The notes beneath the pieces were generated by a model. The model made no database searches, was not told where the DNA came from, and saw only the letters and a program-made list of their open reading frames with translations. Position numbers and translations under genes: made by a program. DNA of 9,490 nucleotides from Campylobacterales bacterium (GTDB lineage Bacteria; Campylobacterota; Campylobacteria; Campylobacterales; Nitratiruptoraceae). The stretch lies in the NCBI GenBank assembly GCA_027068245.1, contig JAMOUF010000153.1, forward strand, positions 1 through 9,490, in the 5' to 3' direction. Positions 7,441 to 9,490 of this stretch are shown one piece after another (the first letter of the stretch is position 1; every line of letters begins with the position of its first letter).

Positions 7441-7455
7441 AACAAAGGAGTGTAG

Positions 7456-7848
7456 ATGATAAGTCATATGAATGTGGCTCACCCCTATTTTGGAGCTTTT
7501 TTACTCTTGGTTATAACCTCCGTAGCCTTTTTGGCTACAACGGCGGCGGCCAGGTTTGTCAGCAGAAGGCTGGCAAAGCTCGATACGGAAAAATTGAAGG
7601 TAGCAATATACGAGTGTGGGCCGGAGCCGGATAAGCAGCCCAATAAAATATCGGTGCAGTTTTATCTGATAGCTTTGCTTTTCATTCTCTTTGACGTGGA
7701 GATTATCTTCATGTTTCCGTGGGCCGTGGATTTTAAAATCCTGGGATGGTTCGGTTTTGCGGAGATGATTTTGTTTATTCTGCTTTTAGCGATAGGTTTC
7801 GTATATGCATGGAAGAAAGGAGCTTTGGAATGGCACAGCATCAGGTAA
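7456..7848 (+). CDS. nuoA: NADH-quinone oxidoreductase subunit A (complex I membrane subunit)
   Basis: NuoA (ND3 homologue) is a small inner-membrane subunit at the joint between the membrane and peripheral arms of complex I. The 130-residue protein has three predicted helices (about 11-33, 67-90 and 98-119). The loop after helix 1 carries the family signature YECGPEP, with C54 at the position of the ND3 switch-loop cysteine. Helix 2 holds [13 protein letters not shown] with the conserved acidic pair D80 and E82. AAAGGAG five bases before the ATG at 7456 favours this start over the in-frame ATG at 7468. It is the first gene of the nuo operon and overlaps nuoB by 19 nt. Confidence 0.95.
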   Translation: MISHMNVAHPYFGAFLLLVITSVAFLATTAAARFVSRRLAKLDTEKLKVAIYECGPEPDKQPNKISVQFYLIALLFILFDVEIIFMFPWAVDFKILGWFGFAEMILFILLLAIGFVYAWKKGALEWHSIR

Positions 7849-8339
7849 ATTATGCGGCGAGTGCCGGACTGCCGGTGGCTTTGACTACCGTTGACAAACT
7901 GGTAAACTGGGGTAGAAGCAACTCTTTGTGGGTTTTGACATACGGACTTGCCTGCTGCGCCATCGAGATGATGGCGAGCGGTGCGAGCAGATATGATTTT
8001 GACAGGTTCGGCGTAATATTCAGAGCCAGCCCCAGGCAGTCTGATGTGATGATAGTGGCAGGAACACTTACCAAAAAGCATGCCGAGTTCATAAGGCGGC
8101 TTTACGACCAGATGGCAGAGCCAAAATGGGTGATATCCATGGGAAGCTGTGCCAACACGGGCGGGATGTTCAACACATACGCCACGGTTCAGGGAGTTGA
8201 CAGGGTGATACCGGTGGATATCTACCTGCCAGGATGCGCCCCAAGACCCGAGACGCTTCAGTATGCGGTGCTGCTGCTGCAAAAGCATATAAGAAAAAGA
8301 AGTATATTCCAAAAACAAAAACCAAAAAGGCTGGTGTGA
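7830..8339 (+). CDS. nuoB: NADH-quinone oxidoreductase subunit B (carries cluster N2)
   Basis: NuoB (PSST homologue) binds the terminal iron-sulfur cluster N2 that passes electrons to quinone. The 169-residue protein has the four cluster ligands C42 and C43 (LACCAIEMM), C107 ([10 protein letters not shown]) and C136 (PGCAPRPE), and the [15 protein letters not shown] segment of the family. AAAGGAG seven bases before the ATG at 7830 marks the start within the end of nuoA; the same frame is open upstream, but that part is only nuoA read in another frame. A basic tail ends the protein ([14 protein letters not shown]). Its TGA overlaps the ATG of nuoC. Confidence 0.97.
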   Translation: MAQHQVNYAASAGLPVALTTVDKLVNWGRSNSLWVLTYGLACCAIEMMASGASRYDFDRFGVIFRASPRQSDVMIVAGTLTKKHAEFIRRLYDQMAEPKWVISMGSCANTGGMFNTYATVQGVDRVIPVDIYLPGCAPRPETLQYAVLLLQKHIRKRSIFQKQKPKRLV

Positions 8340-9130
8340 TGAGACCTTACAGACCGAAAAAGAACGTTCAGGCCAAACCTTACTATACCGACAGGTTCTG
8401 GGTAGCCCCGCAGATACCCAAAGAGAGCGTGGAAGACGAGATTTTCAAAAAGGATTTGGAAGAGTTAAAGAGCGCTTTTGAGATAAAAGAGGCCTATATA
8501 CAGCGCGGACAGCTGGTTGTTATCATAGAGCCGAACATAAACAAAGAGGTTCTCAAACATTTGAAAGAGGAGCTTGACTACGAGATACTGAGCGAGATGA
8601 GCGCCATAGACTACCTGGCCCAAAGCGGTGAGTTCGAGATATTTTATCAGCTGCTCTCACTGGGTAAAAAAAGAAGGCTCAGGGTAAAGTGCAGGATAAA
8701 AGAGGGCGAGGTTATAGAGAGCGTGGAGTCCGTATTTAGAAGTGCGGATTGGAGTGAGAGGGAGATGTACGATATGTTCGGTATCAAGATAAACAACCAT
8801 CCATATCTCAAAAGAATCCTGATGCCCGAAGACTGGATTGGACATCCGCTTAGAAAGACATATCCGCTCCACGGCGACGAGGCCGCCCAGTGGTATGAGG
8901 TGGATAAGATATTTGGAAAAGAGTACAGGGATGTTATAGGACCAGAGCAAAGAGACCCGGCCTATATCAGCACCACCGACACCTGCAATTTCGCCAGAAT
9001 CTATCATGAGGTACCAAGATGCGCTCCGCCTGACAGCGAGCCTATAAGGGTGGAGAAGTTCAATGACGACGCTCCGCTGGTGGAGACCTTCGATTTGAAA
9101 AAATCAAAAATTGTCGACAGAACAAGATAG
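8339..9130 (+). CDS. nuoC: NADH-quinone oxidoreductase subunit C (30 kDa subunit)
   Basis: NuoC belongs to the peripheral arm and packs against NuoD and NuoB. The 263-residue protein has the 30-kDa subunit signature [10 protein letters not shown], then [13 protein letters not shown] and [10 protein letters not shown], in the second half. The N-terminal 30 residues are basic and poor in signature, and a tail of about 70 residues follows the signature. It is separate from nuoD, unlike the fused nuoCD of E. coli. The ATG at 8339 overlaps the nuoB stop codon (TGATG), with AAGG eight bases upstream. The frame is open for another 35 codons inside nuoB, but that extension is only alternative-frame nuoB sequence. 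Confidence 0.93.
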   Translation: MRPYRPKKNVQAKPYYTDRFWVAPQIPKESVEDEIFKKDLEELKSAFEIKEAYIQRGQLVVIIEPNINKEVLKHLKEELDYEILSEMSAIDYLAQSGEFEIFYQLLSLGKKRRLRVKCRIKEGEVIESVESVFRSADWSEREMYDMFGIKINNHPYLKRILMPEDWIGHPLRKTYPLHGDEAAQWYEVDKIFGKEYRDVIGPEQRDPAYISTTDTCNFARIYHEVPRCAPPDSEPIRVEKFNDDAPLVETFDLKKSKIVDRTR

Positions 9131-9138
9131 GGGATAAG

Positions 9139-9490
9139 ATGCAGCAAAGAAACAGATTAGAGCCATATTTTGAGAACCTGGTCTTTGAAAGAGAAGACAA
9201 CAAAATGGTTATCAACTTCGGTCCACAGCACCCCTCGGCTCACGGACAGCTCAGACTGATTTTGGAGATGGACGGGGAGCAGATAACAAAAGCAGTTCCG
9301 GATATTGGATACCTTCACCGGGGTATGGAGAAGATGGGGGAGAATATGATTTACAACGAATTCCTCCCAACCACCGATAGGATGGACTATATCGCCGCAA
9401 CATCCAACAACTACGCCTTTGCGCTGGCCGTAGAGAGGCTGCTTGGCATAGAGGATAAGGTTCCACGAAGGGCCAAGGTTATCCGGATGA
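9139..9490 (+). CDS. nuoD: NADH-quinone oxidoreductase subunit D, N-terminal part (cut by the right edge)
   Basis: NuoD (49 kDa subunit) forms the quinone-binding site together with NuoB. The 117 visible residues contain [19 protein letters not shown], with the conserved histidines of the HxxxH loop, then [22 protein letters not shown] and the [10 protein letters not shown] helix. Ala and Gln in [10 protein letters not shown], where most bacteria have Thr and Val, fit Campylobacterota such as Helicobacter pylori as remembered. The gene starts 8 bp after nuoC behind a GGGGAT stretch. The remaining two thirds lie outside the window. Confidence 0.95.
   Translation, partial: MQQRNRLEPYFENLVFEREDNKMVINFGPQHPSAHGQLRLILEMDGEQITKAVPDIGYLHRGMEKMGENMIYNEFLPTTDRMDYIAATSNNYAFALAVERLLGIEDKVPRRAKVIRM

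Larger units (their letters stand above)
7326..7455 (+). other. Intergenic region and leader upstream of the nuo operon
   Basis: These 130 bp hold no gene. The DNA is A/T-rich and carries three short inverted repeats (7328-7344, 7403-7419, 7424-7437), a candidate extended -10 and the nuoA ribosome site AAAGGAG at 7444-7450. No convincing terminator of the upstream operon lies directly after the AAA+ stop codon: the first hairpin is followed by A residues, not T. Confidence 0.6.

Noticed and set aside
7662..8318. A 218-codon minus-strand open frame opposite nuoA and nuoB
   Set aside because: It lies wholly antisense to two clearly real complex I genes, has no recognisable domain and has no ribosome site that I can see. 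It reflects stop-poor antisense sequence.
8234..8338. A possible 35-codon N-terminal extension of nuoC
   Set aside because: The extension is nuoB sequence read in another frame. The ATG at 8339 overlaps the nuoB stop, has a spaced AAGG and gives a sensible N-terminus.
314..9488. The palindrome ATCCGGAT appears five times (314, 4099, 4982, 6445, 9481), more than expected by chance
   Set aside because: Three of the five encode His-Pro-Asp with this genome's favoured codons and the spacing is irregular, so codon choice explains it better than a binding or uptake site. A whole-genome count would settle it.

Overview
The window looks like chromosome from a member of the Campylobacterota (the former Epsilonproteobacteria), probably a free-living or vent-type lineage. 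The evidence is a separate nuoA-nuoB-nuoC-nuoD order, with NuoD carrying an [10 protein letters not shown] motif where most bacteria have an HPSTHG form; PglE and PglF relatives close to those of Campylobacter; dense packing with overlapping genes; and heavy use of ATA (Ile) and AGA/AGG (Arg) codons at a moderate G+C content. The species cannot be named from this window.

Left half, minus strand (4255 down to 1): a four-gene operon for activated sugars. It reads a small unknown two-helix membrane protein, then a TviB/WbpO-type UDP-N-acetylhexosamine 6-dehydrogenase with a TTG start, then a PglE-type PLP aminotransferase, then a PglF-type membrane 4,6-dehydratase that runs off the left edge. 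Neighbouring genes overlap by 4, 4 and 16 nt. PglF and PglE would convert UDP-GlcNAc to its 4-keto-6-deoxy and then 4-amino forms, which are precursors of N-acetylbacillosamine. The dehydrogenase would make a UDP-HexNAc uronic acid. Together they suggest a surface glycan or protein-glycosylation locus continuing beyond the left edge.

Middle, plus strand (4293 to 7325): a divergent operon begins after only 37 bp. It encodes an unrecognised short lipoprotein, endonuclease IV (Nfo, all nine metal ligands present) and a AAA+ ATPase of unknown function with a probable winged-helix N-terminal part. The AAA+ protein has Asn in place of the usual first acidic residue of Walker B. These genes also overlap (8 nt and 1 nt).

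Right end, plus strand (7456 to 9490): after a 130-bp intergenic region with three small inverted repeats and a plausible extended -10 promoter comes the start of the respiratory complex I operon: nuoA, nuoB, nuoC and a partial nuoD. NuoA is a membrane subunit. NuoB (site of cluster N2), NuoC and NuoD form the quinone-proximal part of the peripheral arm.

I see no mobile element, CRISPR array, tRNA or rRNA. No single region is clearly a new system. The least explained parts are the nfo-linked AAA+ ATPase, the lipoprotein, the small membrane protein and the structured nuo leader.
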